64,000 nucleotides of DNA, taken from Chthonomonadales bacterium. Lineage in GTDB: Bacteria > Armatimonadota > Chthonomonadetes > Chthonomonadales > CAJBBX01. The first letter of the stretch is position 1; each line of letters starts with the position of its first letter. The notes under the pieces were generated by a model. The model was not told where the DNA came from and did not search any database. It saw only the letters and a list, made by a program, of their open reading frames with translations. The stretch covers positions 1 through 64,000 of the forward strand of contig JABWBA010000009.1 of the NCBI GenBank assembly GCA_013360745.1, in the 5' to 3' direction. Shown here piece by piece: positions 7,940-18,017 of the stretch. A program made the translations under genes and the position numbers.

Positions 7940-9385
7940 ATGTCCGAGGATAACCTGAGCCAGAGCAACGAGGAAACAACCGAACCGTCCGGCGCACCGG
8001 AACCGGTGACCGAGCCTGCGGTGGGCGACGGGCCAAGCGTCGGGGCTGTCGGAGACGCGCCGGAGCCAGCTGTATCGGTGAACACCGCCGAAGACGATGC
8101 GCCATCCGCCGCAGAAACGGTCGAGGAGAGCGCACCATCCGTATCCGTAACGGTGTCCGCCGCAGCCGATGAGGCCGGCTCTGGTGAAGAGCGGCTCGCA
8201 CAGCCGGAACCCACGCCGAGTGAGGCCGCCGCGGATTACGATCGGAGTTTCCCGCAGCTCGAAAAGGGCGAAGTCATCAAGGGCACCGTAGTCCACATCG
8301 ATCGCGAAGGGGTCCTCGTCGATGTCGGAGCAAAATCCGAAGGCATCATCCATCCCGATGAACTCTCACGCGATGTCGCGGCTGAGGCTGAGAGCGTGGT
8401 CAGTGTCGGTGAGAAGATCGATGTGCTCGTGCTGGAGGCGGAGAGCGCCGACGGCAGCCTGATCCTGAGCAAGAAGCGGGCCGATTTCGAGAAGGCATGG
8501 GATCGGGTCATCGAAGCCAAGGAAACTGGCAAGACGATCACCGCGATGGTGACCGAGCGCGTCAAAGGCGGCCTCGTCGTCGATCTGGGCATTCGTGGGT
8601 TCGTGCCGGCTTCGCACGTCGGCTCGGGCTCGCTCAAGACCAATCTCGATAAGTACGTCGGTGATACGCTTGACCTGAAGGTGATCGAAGTCGATCGGGA
8701 ACGGCGGAAGGTCGTCCTCTCCAATCGGGATGCCGATCACGCCCAAAGACAGAGCCGGCGACAGACGACCATTGCCAGCCTCGCGGTGGGCAAGACGCTG
8801 ACCGGGACTGTCCGTCGCCTGACAACGTATGGGGCTTTTGTGGATCTCGGCGGGATCGACGGGCTGCTCCATATCTCCGAGATGTCCTGGACCCGCATCA
8901 ACGATCCGTCCGACGTCTTGAAGGAAGGCGAGCAGATCGAAGTCCAGATACTCAAGCTCGATCTGGAGAACGGGCGGATCAGTCTCGGCCGCCGCCAAAT
9001 CCTCCCCGATCCGTGGAGCGAGATCGAGACCACCTATACGATCGGCGAACTCATCCAGGGAACCGTCGCACGGATCGTCCCGTTCGGAGTGTTTGTGCAG
9101 GTGAAGAGCGGGATCGAGGGGATTATCCCGAACTCCGAGCTCAGCTACCGCCGCGGCGTCAAGGCGTCCGATCTTGTTCATCCGGGCGCTGAGGTGGAAG
9201 TGAAGGTAATCGATGTCCGACCGGACGAGCGCAAGCTCACCCTCTCGCTCAAGCAGGCGCGGCAGGACGAGGAGATCCGGCGGGAGCGGAAGGCCGTCGA
9301 CGACTATCAGGGACGAGCGGATCGTGAGAGCCCCCGCTATACGATCGGCGATGCGGTCCGTCGTCAAGATGATAACGACGACTGA
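7940..9385 (+). CDS. rpsA: 30S ribosomal protein S1
   Basis: The 481-aa protein has an acidic, Ala/Pro/Ser-rich N-terminal tail of about 105 residues and then four S1 (OB-fold) RNA-binding domains at about 109-180, 196-263, 282-352 and 368-439. The third and fourth carry the best matches (GAFVDLGGIDGLLHISEMSW; GVFVQVKSGIEGIIP). Escherichia coli S1 has six domains, while four is common elsewhere. It helps the 30S subunit capture mRNA. The ATG at 7940 is preceded by GAGGAG with about 10 nt spacing. The long acidic tail without an RNA-binding motif is unusual. coaE follows directly. Confidence 0.93.
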   Translation: MSEDNLSQSNEETTEPSGAPEPVTEPAVGDGPSVGAVGDAPEPAVSVNTAEDDAPSAAETVEESAPSVSVTVSAAADEAGSGEERLAQPEPTPSEAAADYDRSFPQLEKGEVIKGTVVHIDREGVLVDVGAKSEGIIHPDELSRDVAAEAESVVSVGEKIDVLVLEAESADGSLILSKKRADFEKAWDRVIEAKETGKTITAMVTERVKGGLVVDLGIRGFVPASHVGSGSLKTNLDKYVGDTLDLKVIEVDRERRKVVLSNRDADHAQRQSRRQTTIASLAVGKTLTGTVRRLTTYGAFVDLGGIDGLLHISEMSWTRINDPSDVLKEGEQIEVQILKLDLENGRISLGRRQILPDPWSEIETTYTIGELIQGTVARIVPFGVFVQVKSGIEGIIPNSELSYRRGVKASDLVHPGAEVEVKVIDVRPDERKLTLSLKQARQDEEIRRERKAVDDYQGRADRESPRYTIGDAVRRQDDNDD

Positions 9386-9429
9386 CCCCGATCGATCCGG
9401 GGATAGGGAGCACGGCGGTTGTCATCGGG

Positions 9430-10008
9430 TTGACGGGCGGCATCGCGACCGGTAAGAGCCTGGTCGCCGATGCCTTCGCGGCACGAGGCGCCCAAGTCCT
9501 CAGCGCCGACGCGATTGCCCGCGATCTGACCGCGAACGGGCGCCCGCTTGCGTCCGAGATTCTTGGTGCGTTTGGTGACGATGTCCGTGCGCCCGATGGA
9601 TCGCTCGATCGCGCTATGCTGGCCCGGTGTATCTTTAGTGATGAAACGGCGCGAAAGAGACTGGAGAATCTGGTGCATCCGCCGGTCCTTATGCGTATTC
9701 GGGCCGAGATCGAGGCATTTCGAAACCGTTCGGAAGGAAGCCGGGTTCTGGTAGTAGAAATACCATTGCTGTACGAAGTTGGCATCGAGGACTGGTTCGA
9801 TCGGATCGTCGTCGTAGCCGCAGAGGAATCGGTGCAGGTTCGTCGTCTGCAGGATCGAGATGGGCTGCAGGAAACCGAAGCGCGACGTCGAATCGCTGTC
9901 CAATGGCCTCTGGCCGAGAAAGCGGATCGAGCCGACTTCGTGATCTGGAACTCAGGGCGTCCTGAGGATGTCGAATGGCAGGTGGACAGAGCCCTTGGGG
10001 CGATATAG
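9430..10008 (+). CDS. coaE: dephospho-CoA kinase (start codon unclear)
   Basis: This enzyme phosphorylates dephospho-CoA, the last step of coenzyme A synthesis. The P-loop GGIATGKS lies at the very start, followed by the lid region beginning HPPVLMRI and the motif VVEIPLLYEVG. The only standard start in frame is TTG 9430, yet family members carry a first strand just upstream. The in-frame DNA before the TTG reads V-V-I-G, which supplies that strand. GGGAG at 9406-9410 is 7-10 nt from GTT/GTC codons at 9418/9421 and 19 nt from the TTG. Translation may therefore begin at a non-standard codon, or the sequence holds an error. It follows rpsA by about 40 bp. Confidence 0.88.
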   Translation: MTGGIATGKSLVADAFAARGAQVLSADAIARDLTANGRPLASEILGAFGDDVRAPDGSLDRAMLARCIFSDETARKRLENLVHPPVLMRIRAEIEAFRNRSEGSRVLVVEIPLLYEVGIEDWFDRIVVVAAEESVQVRRLQDRDGLQETEARRRIAVQWPLAEKADRADFVIWNSGRPEDVEWQVDRALGAI

Positions 10009-10085
10009 CGACACCATCAATATGATCGATCGTAATGAGCGCGGAATCCTCGCCGTAAGCGTGGGCGGAGGATGTGCGCCGGTGC

Positions 10086-10114
10086 TTGCACAGCGAGTTC
10101 ACGTGTGCTATAAT
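10086..10114 (+). promoter_or_regulatory. strong sigma70-type promoter of the exported-protein block
   Basis: TTGCAC (10086-10091) and a perfect TATAAT (10109-10114) are 17 bp apart. Transcription would start near 10121, giving a leader of about 100 nt before the TTG start at 10223. An imperfect hairpin at 10046-10073 just upstream could end coaE transcription. Confidence 0.88.
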
Positions 10115-10222
10115 CGGCGCGGCAGAGCAGGGCGCTGTTCGGAGGCCGTCCGGCGTCGTTTCGTCTCCGAAGGCATCCCGTACCTGTTGAGTGCGCTCGC
10201 TAGCTAGGAGGTTAGACCCGTC

Positions 10223-13200
10223 TTGAATAGAGTGAGACTAACACACCTCTGCTCCATACTACTGGTCACTCCGATGCTCGCCACCCTCGGCTTGAGCGCC
10301 GCCAACGCACAGGGCGGAGGAGTATGGAATGGGCCCCGAGCACCGCGGGGCAAACCCTTCATCGGCTATACGGCCCCCATGCCGCCGGAGGTGCCCGCGA
10401 AACCCGTCAAGCAGACCCGAGCCGACACAACGAAGGGTACGGTGGATCTCACGCCGAACACCCCTCTCGTGCATGACGGGGCGCCCTTCTGGACCCAGGA
10501 CGAAGCGTATCTCTATTTCCATTCCACTCGAACCGATATCGCGGGTACGACGGCCGGCACACTCCGGCATATCTACCGAATGCCCGCTGGAGGCGGTGCG
10601 CCGATCGCCATCACGGGGCCCCTCTCAGCTGGCCGGCTGGGCGAAGCCTCCAATCAGTCAGAGCCTGCAGCCAATCCGGGCGGCAACAGGCTGGTCTATA
10701 TCGAGACGGCCGCTTCAGGCGCCGTCGATCTCGTCGAACTCGACCTCGCCACCCGGACCACGAAGTCGCTCGTGCGCAATAACGCTGACGGATTTAACTT
10801 CGTTGCGCTGAATGGCCCCGAATATGGCGTCTGGTCCGAACTCAATATCGCGGTCCTTTTTGCGGGACGCACGTCGGCCGCCGGGCCGTACAAGCTCTTC
10901 GCCGTCGATACCCAGTCGGGCCGAATACGGCAGATCACCACGGGTCTTTCGGATGATCGAAATCCGACGGTGAGCCCGGCGGTCGGAACCTCCCAGCTCC
11001 AGGCCATCATCGCGTTCGACTCCAACCGGGCCGACGCGTCCGGCGCATCGGCGAAGGCGACCAGGGACATCTGGGTCGTTCCGGCGGATCGGCCGGGCGT
11101 CCCTGCCACGCGGGTTACGGACTTTTCGGCAAACGGAGCCAGTTCGTCCAACATGCAGCCGTCGTGGAGCACGAATAAGACCGATACCAGCGGTTTCGTC
11201 AGCGGTGCGCAGCTGATCGCGTTCGCGTCCACTCGGTACGATACAGCCAACGACGGCCTCGCCAACGGCGTCAACGGCAACGGCACCCACGATATCTACT
11301 GGCTCAAGGCCGCGATCGGGCGCGATCCCAACGGCGGCGATTACTATACGGTCACGACGCCGGAGAGCCAGACCAATGCGGCCTACAAGCTGCCCACCGG
11401 CGATCCGCGCCACATCTACGACGACCAGTATCCGGTCTGGCCCCAGTTCATCGGCACCTATCGCGTCGCCTTTCAGTCGAACCGCACCGGGTACGATCCG
11501 GCCAATCAGGTCTCGACCCCGGCGGCTCCCACCGCAGCGACCCCGACGGATCTCTTCTCCTCGACGTTGCTCGATCTGAATGCGCCGACACTGGTTCGGT
11601 TCAATGAGATGTCCGGAGAGGTAGTGAACGTGGAGCCGCGGCTGGCTCAGGCCGGCAGTCCGGTCCGAATCACCGCCAGGTTGACCGACCTTGAGACGGG
11701 TATCCGGGACGTCTGGGTTCAGATCAAGAATCCGAACAGCAAGTACCAGTCGTCGGACGGCGTGGAGCACAAGGTCTACGCTTTCGCTGGCATGAATCTC
11801 GACGGTAACAACATCGCTCTGAATGTCCCCGTGGAATATGAACAGGAGCGGATCTTTATTGGCTCCAACCCGTCGGATCCCCAGGTCAACACCTACGCAA
11901 CGCCAACATACATCGCCAGCCTCGACGACTTCTGGGCATTCACGGGCGGCAGCAATGCGCCGGATCCGTCGTGGCTCAGGCTTCAGTTCGAATCTCGGGA
12001 CCCGGCTACCGGTGTGGAGACCTTCAGCGCAACGTGGACCACTCCGGTGAGTCCCAGCGACTACGTCATCGACGTCATCGCGTACGACAACGCCGTCGAT
12101 CCCTTCCAGGGAGGAGCGGTCAACTGGAAGATCTACGACAATATCTGGGGCTTCTCCACACAGCCGTTCCAGGCAGGCCATGGTCTTCTGTTTGTCAGTG
12201 ACTATGCCGCCGGCCAGAAGTTCTTCAGTTCCCGATTCGGCGAGGCTTCGCTTGTCAATGTGCTCCATACATTCTGGGGTACGGAAAGCTGGATGACTGA
12301 TATCGACGTTCGCCTGCTGCCCCGCACCTATCGCAATGGCGATACGATCGGGACACTGATCAACGTCCTTAACGCTCTCGGAGTCAAGTCATATGGGAGC
12401 ATCAGTCCCGGTGCGGATCCAAGCCTCTGGGACGGGACGGTCGTAGACGGTTTCAACGTCCCGATGACACAGCAGTACGACATATGGCGCACCCTCTGCC
12501 GTGGTCCCGTGCCCGACTCGGTCCTGATGCAGTACCTGCCGCACCTGACGCAGCAGCCGCCGGATGTGATCAACGGTGAAAAGGATCCGCGGCCGGTCAC
12601 GGTAGCCCCCCGAAGCGTCATCTGGCATTCGCCTTATAACGGCAACCTGTTCGTCGGGCCCGGCACGTTGATGGACCTCGCTACACAAACCCAGCTGCAC
12701 GGTTTCCTCCAGGCAGGCGGGCGCCTGCTCGTCAACGGACAGGACTTCGCCTGGGCCGCAACGCTGGACGGCGGAAGCCCGAATGCATTCCTGGGCTCAG
12801 ATCTGAAGGCTCAGTACGTTCGGGACAGCGCGGGCGGGACGATCTTCCGCAGCGCCGCCGGCGCCTTCCGCATGCAGTTCGGCATTTCCAGCGCGTATTC
12901 ACTCGCTGCAGCCGGGGCCTTCAACCCGATCTCACACGATCCATGGGAGGGCATTCCGGGGGCCTACCTGAGCAGTCGACACCGATACCCCGGCCCACCG
13001 GAGCCACCCGGTGACAATCATCCGATATCGGCGTCGAACAACTATCTGGCCGCCGGTGACGACATAAACAATCCGCGCGTGTACGCCAGTCCTGGGAACG
13101 CGTATCCGGATGTTGTCAACTCCCTGTCCGGCGGGATCCCCGCGCTGAGTTACGGCGGCGGCGGCACGGCCGTCCACTATGTACACGACACGGCCACGGG

Positions 13201-15820
13201 CAGCAGGCTCGTCTACAGCCCGATGGGTCTGGAGGGGTACTTCCCGGACTTCTGGGCGCCAGCCAATACACAGAATATCCTCGCCCTGAAGAACCGGAGA
13301 AGCGAGCTCCTCCATAACTTCGCCTGCTGGTCCCGGACCGGCACCATAACCGGAACCGTGCTGGATGTGGAGGGCGCCGGAGCCCCATTGCCCAACGTAC
13401 TCGTACGGCTCTCCAGCAGGCAGTCTGGCGGTCAGCCGGTAACCGCGTATACCGCTTTGACGGCGGAGAACGGCTCTTTCTTCGTCAACGGCGTCGAACC
13501 CGGCACGTATGAGATCACTGCCTCAAAGCCCGGCTTTACGATCCAGAAGCGTACCGGTGTTGTAGTCCACGGCGGAGCGCGAGACGATATTAGCTTCCGG
13601 ATGACCAAGGCTGAGCCCGCAGTGATCAAGGGCAAGGTTACGCGTACCGACGGGACCACACCGGTGGTCGGCGCTACGCTTACGCTAACCGATGTCCTGC
13701 CGCCCAACGCAACCTTCACCGGCGTCAGCGATGCGAACGGCGAATACACGATCACACGGGTGCCGTCTCAGACGAAGTACACCTTGACGTGCTCGGCGAC
13801 CGGCTACGGCGAAAGCATTCCCGTGGAATATGCAGTCCCCAACCCGAATGATCCGGTTCAGGGACAGCGGGACGCCCTTGTCGTGCCGGCCAAGGTCTAT
13901 GTCGGCTTCGACTTCCAGCTGAAGGCGGAGCAGGGCGGGGCCTCTGGTCGCGTGGTAGCGAAGGGGACAGGGCAGCCGATTGCAGGCGCCGTGGTAACCG
14001 CAACTCTCGGTTCCCGCAATGTCACCGCGACCACCGACGCAAATGGCAACTACAGCTTCAGCAAGGTCAGTACGCCGCCGAATGGCCTCGATCCCGGCGC
14101 ATGGGGCCTGGTGGCCGCTGCACCCGGTTATCAGCCAAATGTGGCGATTAGCGTCCTCGTTGAGAGCAATAAGACGGCAGTGGTTCCGCTGATTGAGCTT
14201 GAGACCGTACCTCCGGGGTCGGTGTCCGGACTGGTGACGCGCACCAGCGACGGCGCTGCGCTCAGCGGTGTCATGATCGAGATGCGTGATTCAGCCGGCA
14301 ACCTGGTCGGCTCAACGACGACTGGCGCGAGCGCCACTTCGAACGGCTACACGTATAACTTCAAGATCGAGAATGCGCCGGCCGGCGTTACCTACACGGT
14401 GACCGCCAGGTCCCAGGGCTTCACACCGACTCCCGAATCGCGACAGGCTGCAGTGCAGACGGGCGTTGAGACGCGAAACGTCAACTTCGCCATGGCGCCG
14501 CTGCATACCTTCCCTGCAACGTTGTCGCTCGTATCAGCGCCGTATGATTACAGCGCCACCGACGCGGGCGATCTCCTGAGCATCCCGGCCGGGGACAGGC
14601 TCAACGGAACCTTCCTGCTGGCTACCTGGGCTCTACGCAAGTACCAGTACTACCCGCAGCCGAGCGTGAAGTCCTTCCAGCTTGGCCGGGGCTACTTCAT
14701 CTCCTACAAGTCGAATATCCCGCTGAGTCGGGAGGGAGGCACCGCGGATACCTCTCGGCCATTCGATATACCGCTCGACATCGGCTGGAACCTTATCGGA
14801 AATCCGTTCAACATCGACCTTGATTGGACCAAGGTGATGGTGGTCGATGGCGGCGCGGTCAAGACCTTCAGCGAGGCGATCTCCTCAGGCGCAATCAGTT
14901 CCGCCCTGTATACCTATACGAGCGGCAGCTACATTCTCGACTATAAGATCGCGGCATGGAGAGGCTACTGGGTACGCGCCTACAGGAACATCATCCTGCG
15001 ACTCGATCCGGTGAACGGCCGATACGGACGAGGATCCGCGATCCCCGCCGGCAGGTCGGTGCTCCAGGGGCGTCAGGGCTGGGCAGCCAACCTTCGTGTC
15101 ACTGCGGGCGGCTATACCGACCCGGATAACCGGTTTGGACTCGCCGCAGGGGCCACGGACGGCCCGGATGCATTCAAGGTCGAAAAGCCGCCTGTGTTCG
15201 GCGACCGCTATGTCTATCTGAGTTTCGATCATCCTGACTGGGGTGACCGAGCCGGCAACTATGGCGTCGATGTCCGGGCTGCTTCCGTTAGGCCCCAGTC
15301 CTGGCGGTTCACCGTGGCTACAGCGGTTAACGCGACCACCGCCGTCATTAGCTGGCCGGATCTCGCAACCGTGGATCGCAAGGTTCGACTTACCATCATC
15401 GATGAAGCAACCGGCGTAGAGAGAGACATGCGATCCAACAGCAGCTATTCGTGGCAGGTGCCGGCGGGCGCCACCGAGCGCAAGTTCCGTATCGAGTCGG
15501 CGCCTCTGGACAGGAACGCGCTGCGGATCACCGATTTACGGATCGCTCAGGTGGGCAGAAGCGCCGTCAGCAATATCACCTTCGTGACGACGGCGGCCGC
15601 TAACGTTACCATCCGGATTATGGACGGTGGCGGGCGGCTTATCCGAGCGTTGTCTCCAGAAACATCGCGGGCAGCGGGTACACAGCAAGTAAAATGGGAT
15701 CAGAAGGACGGACGGGGCATCACGATGCCGGCTGGCGCTTACCAGGTCGAGGTACGGGCTCGTACACTGGACGGTAAGGAAACGACCAGAGCGGTAGCGA
15801 TGCTGATTGTGACGAGATAG
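10223..15820 (+). CDS. giant secreted protein: TolB-like propeller, carboxypeptidase-regulatory repeats, shared C-terminal region
   Basis: The 1865-aa protein starts at a TTG with AGGAGG about 11 nt upstream and has a signal peptide ending SAANAQ (about 30). Residues 85-430 resemble PD40/TolB propeller blades (FHSTR, FDSNR, FASTR and FQSNR motifs). An Ig-like domain follows near 455-560, and at about 650-880 there is a domain with a GGRLLVNGQDF motif. Four carboxypeptidase-regulatory-like beta domains occupy about 1040-1415. The C-terminus has three modules that recur downstream: a GWNLIG/GYWVRA module (about 1427-1597), a module holding EKPP (about 1620-1762) and a FlgD-like Ig domain (about 1763-1865) ending in VTR. 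Export is clear but the role is unknown. A surface or extracellular matrix component is inference. Confidence 0.85.
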   Translation: MNRVRLTHLCSILLVTPMLATLGLSAANAQGGGVWNGPRAPRGKPFIGYTAPMPPEVPAKPVKQTRADTTKGTVDLTPNTPLVHDGAPFWTQDEAYLYFHSTRTDIAGTTAGTLRHIYRMPAGGGAPIAITGPLSAGRLGEASNQSEPAANPGGNRLVYIETAASGAVDLVELDLATRTTKSLVRNNADGFNFVALNGPEYGVWSELNIAVLFAGRTSAAGPYKLFAVDTQSGRIRQITTGLSDDRNPTVSPAVGTSQLQAIIAFDSNRADASGASAKATRDIWVVPADRPGVPATRVTDFSANGASSSNMQPSWSTNKTDTSGFVSGAQLIAFASTRYDTANDGLANGVNGNGTHDIYWLKAAIGRDPNGGDYYTVTTPESQTNAAYKLPTGDPRHIYDDQYPVWPQFIGTYRVAFQSNRTGYDPANQVSTPAAPTAATPTDLFSSTLLDLNAPTLVRFNEMSGEVVNVEPRLAQAGSPVRITARLTDLETGIRDVWVQIKNPNSKYQSSDGVEHKVYAFAGMNLDGNNIALNVPVEYEQERIFIGSNPSDPQVNTYATPTYIASLDDFWAFTGGSNAPDPSWLRLQFESRDPATGVETFSATWTTPVSPSDYVIDVIAYDNAVDPFQGGAVNWKIYDNIWGFSTQPFQAGHGLLFVSDYAAGQKFFSSRFGEASLVNVLHTFWGTESWMTDIDVRLLPRTYRNGDTIGTLINVLNALGVKSYGSISPGADPSLWDGTVVDGFNVPMTQQYDIWRTLCRGPVPDSVLMQYLPHLTQQPPDVINGEKDPRPVTVAPRSVIWHSPYNGNLFVGPGTLMDLATQTQLHGFLQAGGRLLVNGQDFAWAATLDGGSPNAFLGSDLKAQYVRDSAGGTIFRSAAGAFRMQFGISSAYSLAAAGAFNPISHDPWEGIPGAYLSSRHRYPGPPEPPGDNHPISASNNYLAAGDDINNPRVYASPGNAYPDVVNSLSGGIPALSYGGGGTAVHYVHDTATGSRLVYSPMGLEGYFPDFWAPANTQNILALKNRRSELLHNFACWSRTGTITGTVLDVEGAGAPLPNVLVRLSSRQSGGQPVTAYTALTAENGSFFVNGVEPGTYEITASKPGFTIQKRTGVVVHGGARDDISFRMTKAEPAVIKGKVTRTDGTTPVVGATLTLTDVLPPNATFTGVSDANGEYTITRVPSQTKYTLTCSATGYGESIPVEYAVPNPNDPVQGQRDALVVPAKVYVGFDFQLKAEQGGASGRVVAKGTGQPIAGAVVTATLGSRNVTATTDANGNYSFSKVSTPPNGLDPGAWGLVAAAPGYQPNVAISVLVESNKTAVVPLIELETVPPGSVSGLVTRTSDGAALSGVMIEMRDSAGNLVGSTTTGASATSNGYTYNFKIENAPAGVTYTVTARSQGFTPTPESRQAAVQTGVETRNVNFAMAPLHTFPATLSLVSAPYDYSATDAGDLLSIPAGDRLNGTFLLATWALRKYQYYPQPSVKSFQLGRGYFISYKSNIPLSREGGTADTSRPFDIPLDIGWNLIGNPFNIDLDWTKVMVVDGGAVKTFSEAISSGAISSALYTYTSGSYILDYKIAAWRGYWVRAYRNIILRLDPVNGRYGRGSAIPAGRSVLQGRQGWAANLRVTAGGYTDPDNRFGLAAGATDGPDAFKVEKPPVFGDRYVYLSFDHPDWGDRAGNYGVDVRAASVRPQSWRFTVATAVNATTAVISWPDLATVDRKVRLTIIDEATGVERDMRSNSSYSWQVPAGATERKFRIESAPLDRNALRITDLRIAQVGRSAVSNITFVTTAAANVTIRIMDGGGRLIRALSPETSRAAGTQQVKWDQKDGRGITMPAGAYQVEVRARTLDGKETTRAVAMLIVTR

Positions 15821-15825
15821 GGAAC

Positions 15826-15859
15826 GGGCTTTGCAGGGCCCGATGGAACTGCAGAGCCC
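15826..15859 (+). terminator. hairpin after the first block gene
   Basis: GGGCTTTGCAG (15826-15836) pairs with CTGCAGAGCCC (15849-15859), with one G-T pair and a 12-nt loop. There is no T-tract, so it may be a weak terminator or an mRNA-stabilising hairpin. Confidence 0.4.
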
Positions 15860-15957
15860 ATGCGCAATACTAGCGAGGGGCGATAGGGACATATTGTGTT
15901 CGACACGATAGGACCTGCTCGCTGGAGGATCGCCAATAATGTGTTGCAGCGTTTCGT

Positions 15958-15982
15958 GCGCTAAGGGTTAAGCCGTTAGCGC
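15958..15982 (+). promoter_or_regulatory. inverted repeat just before the CsgG-like gene
   Basis: GCGCTAA (15958-15964) and TTAGCGC (15976-15982) form a perfect inverted repeat with an 11-nt centre, ending 15 bp before the Shine-Dalgarno of the gene at 16014. It could be a regulator-binding site or a leader hairpin. No convincing promoter was seen in the 193-bp spacer. Confidence 0.4.
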
Positions 15983-16013
15983 AGGGGATGTGATCCAGGG
16001 AGGAACTCTCAGA

Positions 16014-17924
16014 GTGAAACGGATCAGGAAGAGCAGGGCCGCGCGGTCCTTGAGCTGGTTGCTCACGGTCGCAATGATCGCACCGCTTGCCTGTCGACTT
16101 ATCGGGCCCGAGGCAGCCTATGCTCAGGCTCAGGTCAGCGGTGTACAGACGGTGATTGTGATCGACTTCGTCAACAAGCCGGGATACCTCGGTGAGGCTC
16201 TCGCTCGACGAGCCACCGACGCTGTCGCTGTGGAACTGGCGAACTCCGCGCGCTTTGAGGTTCTGAGGCGTGATGAGATTGAAAAACAGGCTGCCACGCT
16301 CGGTCTGAAGAAGCCGTACGATGACGTCGCTCAGACCAAGCTGGCCTCTGCCCTCGGAGCTACATCGGTAATCAGCGGTGAGATCAGCTTCGTCAGTCCC
16401 GTGCAGAATGCCAGTCCGAAGACCGTCGTTGCTGGCTTGAAGGTCAGGATGCGAGCCCCAGGTTCTCCGGAGCTCGTCAACGGAGCGGCGCAGGTCGGCG
16501 AGGCGAAGGCACGTCCTGGACAGAGTGACGATGAATCGCTGGCGCAGGAAGCCGTGGACAACGCAGCCGTCTTGAGTGTCAAGCAGATGCTCGCTACGAA
16601 TCTCACGGACGGCACCATCGTTAGCTCCGTCGGACCGCAGACCAGCCTCCAGATCCTGATCAATAGGGGCTCTCGAGACGGCGTGACTACGGGCATGCAA
16701 ATGCTTGTCACGCGGGAACGTCAGCGCGTTGGCAAGATCCAGATTACGAACGTATTCGCCACGGATTCTGAGGCAAAGGTCATCGAAAACACCCTGGGCG
16801 TTCGGCCAGAGGACAAGGTCCGAGCCGTATTTCCCGAGCCGGAGTTTCCAAAACTAGCCGGTATCAAGGGCATCAAGACCGGCAGGACAGCGCCGAAGGG
16901 CTCGGTTAGTTCTCTGGGCAAACTTCTCGTCGTACTGGCCGCTGGAGTGGTGATAGCAGCGGCAGTCATGGGCGGCAAGAACTCGAGTGTTACCGGCGTC
17001 GTTGCCGAAGCCGATGTCGAGGGCGTTACGCCTACCGTACGAATATCCTGGCGGGACAACTTCTGGGGCGCCACTACATTGGAGCATCAGATATGGCGGA
17101 ACCCGGATGCTCCGTTCAACTTCCAGGGCGAACCCATAGCCTCCAAGCAGTATGAACCACGCTATTCGGACAGGCCTGCTCCATACAGCTATTGGGATGG
17201 GACCAGGAGTTTCCTCCGCGCGCCGCTGCCGGGATCGGGCGGCGGCACCTCAGGCGAATCCGAGGCTGAGGTGGTCACACCCGAGGCTGGCGCGGTTCCG
17301 GGCTTCGTGATTGGTCAAACGTACACCTACCAGATCACCGGCGTGATCCGTCGACCGCTCGCGGTCGCCAATGATGGCGGTAGTGGCGGGGGCGGCGGGA
17401 ACAACAGCGCTGGCACGCAGGATGTAGGCACGGATCCCGTCTCCTCATCTCCTGTCACCCCAATCGCTCAGGCTGCGCTGGTCGCCCCGGAGAATATGTT
17501 CACCAACGTGGACCTCTCCCGATTTAATCCGACGTGGCTGAGCAGCTCAGGCGCAGATGTTTTTGTTGTCGAGGTGAGTACGGACAGGACGTTCAAAAAC
17601 CGTAATCTTATCCTGCAGCTCGGTACCGTCTATTCCACCGCTCCCCTTTCTACCGGTGTCACACAGGTCCTGCCTGGCGAGGTGGACCTGACGACCAATC
17701 CTGTGCTGCTTCGGGACGCTGTGTTTGCCAACTACGTCAACCGTGTCCCCGGTGCAACCAAACCGACACTGTACTGGCGTGTTGGCGGCAGGAACGATGC
17801 CGATCGGCCAGGACCGGTGCACTGGATCTCAAGGAACCATCAGGATCGGGATCGAACGTTCCGTTATGTCTACTCTGAAGTTAGGAGCTTCACGCCGGCC
17901 GAGATGCCGCCGCCACCCCCGTAG
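16014..17924 (+). CDS. CsgG/TolB-N-like exported protein with a central membrane segment
   Basis: The 636-aa protein starts at a GTG with GGGAGGA 9 nt upstream and has a basic signal peptide (1-38, ending AYAQ). Residues 42-185 show the CsgG/TolB N-terminal pattern: TVIVIDFVNKPG, then RFEVLRRDEIEKQ, and ALGATSVISGEISF. Residues 205-285 form a domain like the C-terminal domain of FlgT, with GSRDGVTTGMQMLV followed by VGKIQITNVF. A hydrophobic segment sits at about 301-323. The rest (fibronectin- or Ig-like, with a Gly-rich linker) ends in a run of prolines. Family members act at the outer membrane in export (CsgG) or flagellar assembly (FlgT). A similar smaller protein is encoded at 31011-31802. 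Confidence 0.75.
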   Translation: MKRIRKSRAARSLSWLLTVAMIAPLACRLIGPEAAYAQAQVSGVQTVIVIDFVNKPGYLGEALARRATDAVAVELANSARFEVLRRDEIEKQAATLGLKKPYDDVAQTKLASALGATSVISGEISFVSPVQNASPKTVVAGLKVRMRAPGSPELVNGAAQVGEAKARPGQSDDESLAQEAVDNAAVLSVKQMLATNLTDGTIVSSVGPQTSLQILINRGSRDGVTTGMQMLVTRERQRVGKIQITNVFATDSEAKVIENTLGVRPEDKVRAVFPEPEFPKLAGIKGIKTGRTAPKGSVSSLGKLLVVLAAGVVIAAAVMGGKNSSVTGVVAEADVEGVTPTVRISWRDNFWGATTLEHQIWRNPDAPFNFQGEPIASKQYEPRYSDRPAPYSYWDGTRSFLRAPLPGSGGGTSGESEAEVVTPEAGAVPGFVIGQTYTYQITGVIRRPLAVANDGGSGGGGGNNSAGTQDVGTDPVSSSPVTPIAQAALVAPENMFTNVDLSRFNPTWLSSSGADVFVVEVSTDRTFKNRNLILQLGTVYSTAPLSTGVTQVLPGEVDLTTNPVLLRDAVFANYVNRVPGATKPTLYWRVGGRNDADRPGPVHWISRNHQDRDRTFRYVYSEVRSFTPAEMPPPPP

Positions 17925-17950
17925 GAGGAAGGCTCGGTACGGTATAGGGA

Positions 17951-17982
17951 GGACGGCGCGAACATCTTCAGCTGCGCCGTCC
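17951..17982 (+). terminator. perfect 9-bp hairpin between block genes
   Basis: GGACGGCGC (17951-17959) pairs perfectly with GCGCCGTCC (17974-17982) around a 14-nt loop. There is no T-tract. It is one of several strong spacer hairpins in this block and may tune relative expression or protect mRNA ends. Confidence 0.45.
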
Positions 17983-18017
17983 ACCTTCGTCGGTATGCGT
18001 GAGAGGAGCTAGGAAGC

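Noticed and set aside
10715-12268. 517-codon open frame on the minus strand
   Set aside because: It lies wholly inside the large secreted-protein gene, shows Arg/Gly-rich shadow composition, has no Shine-Dalgarno and matches no family.
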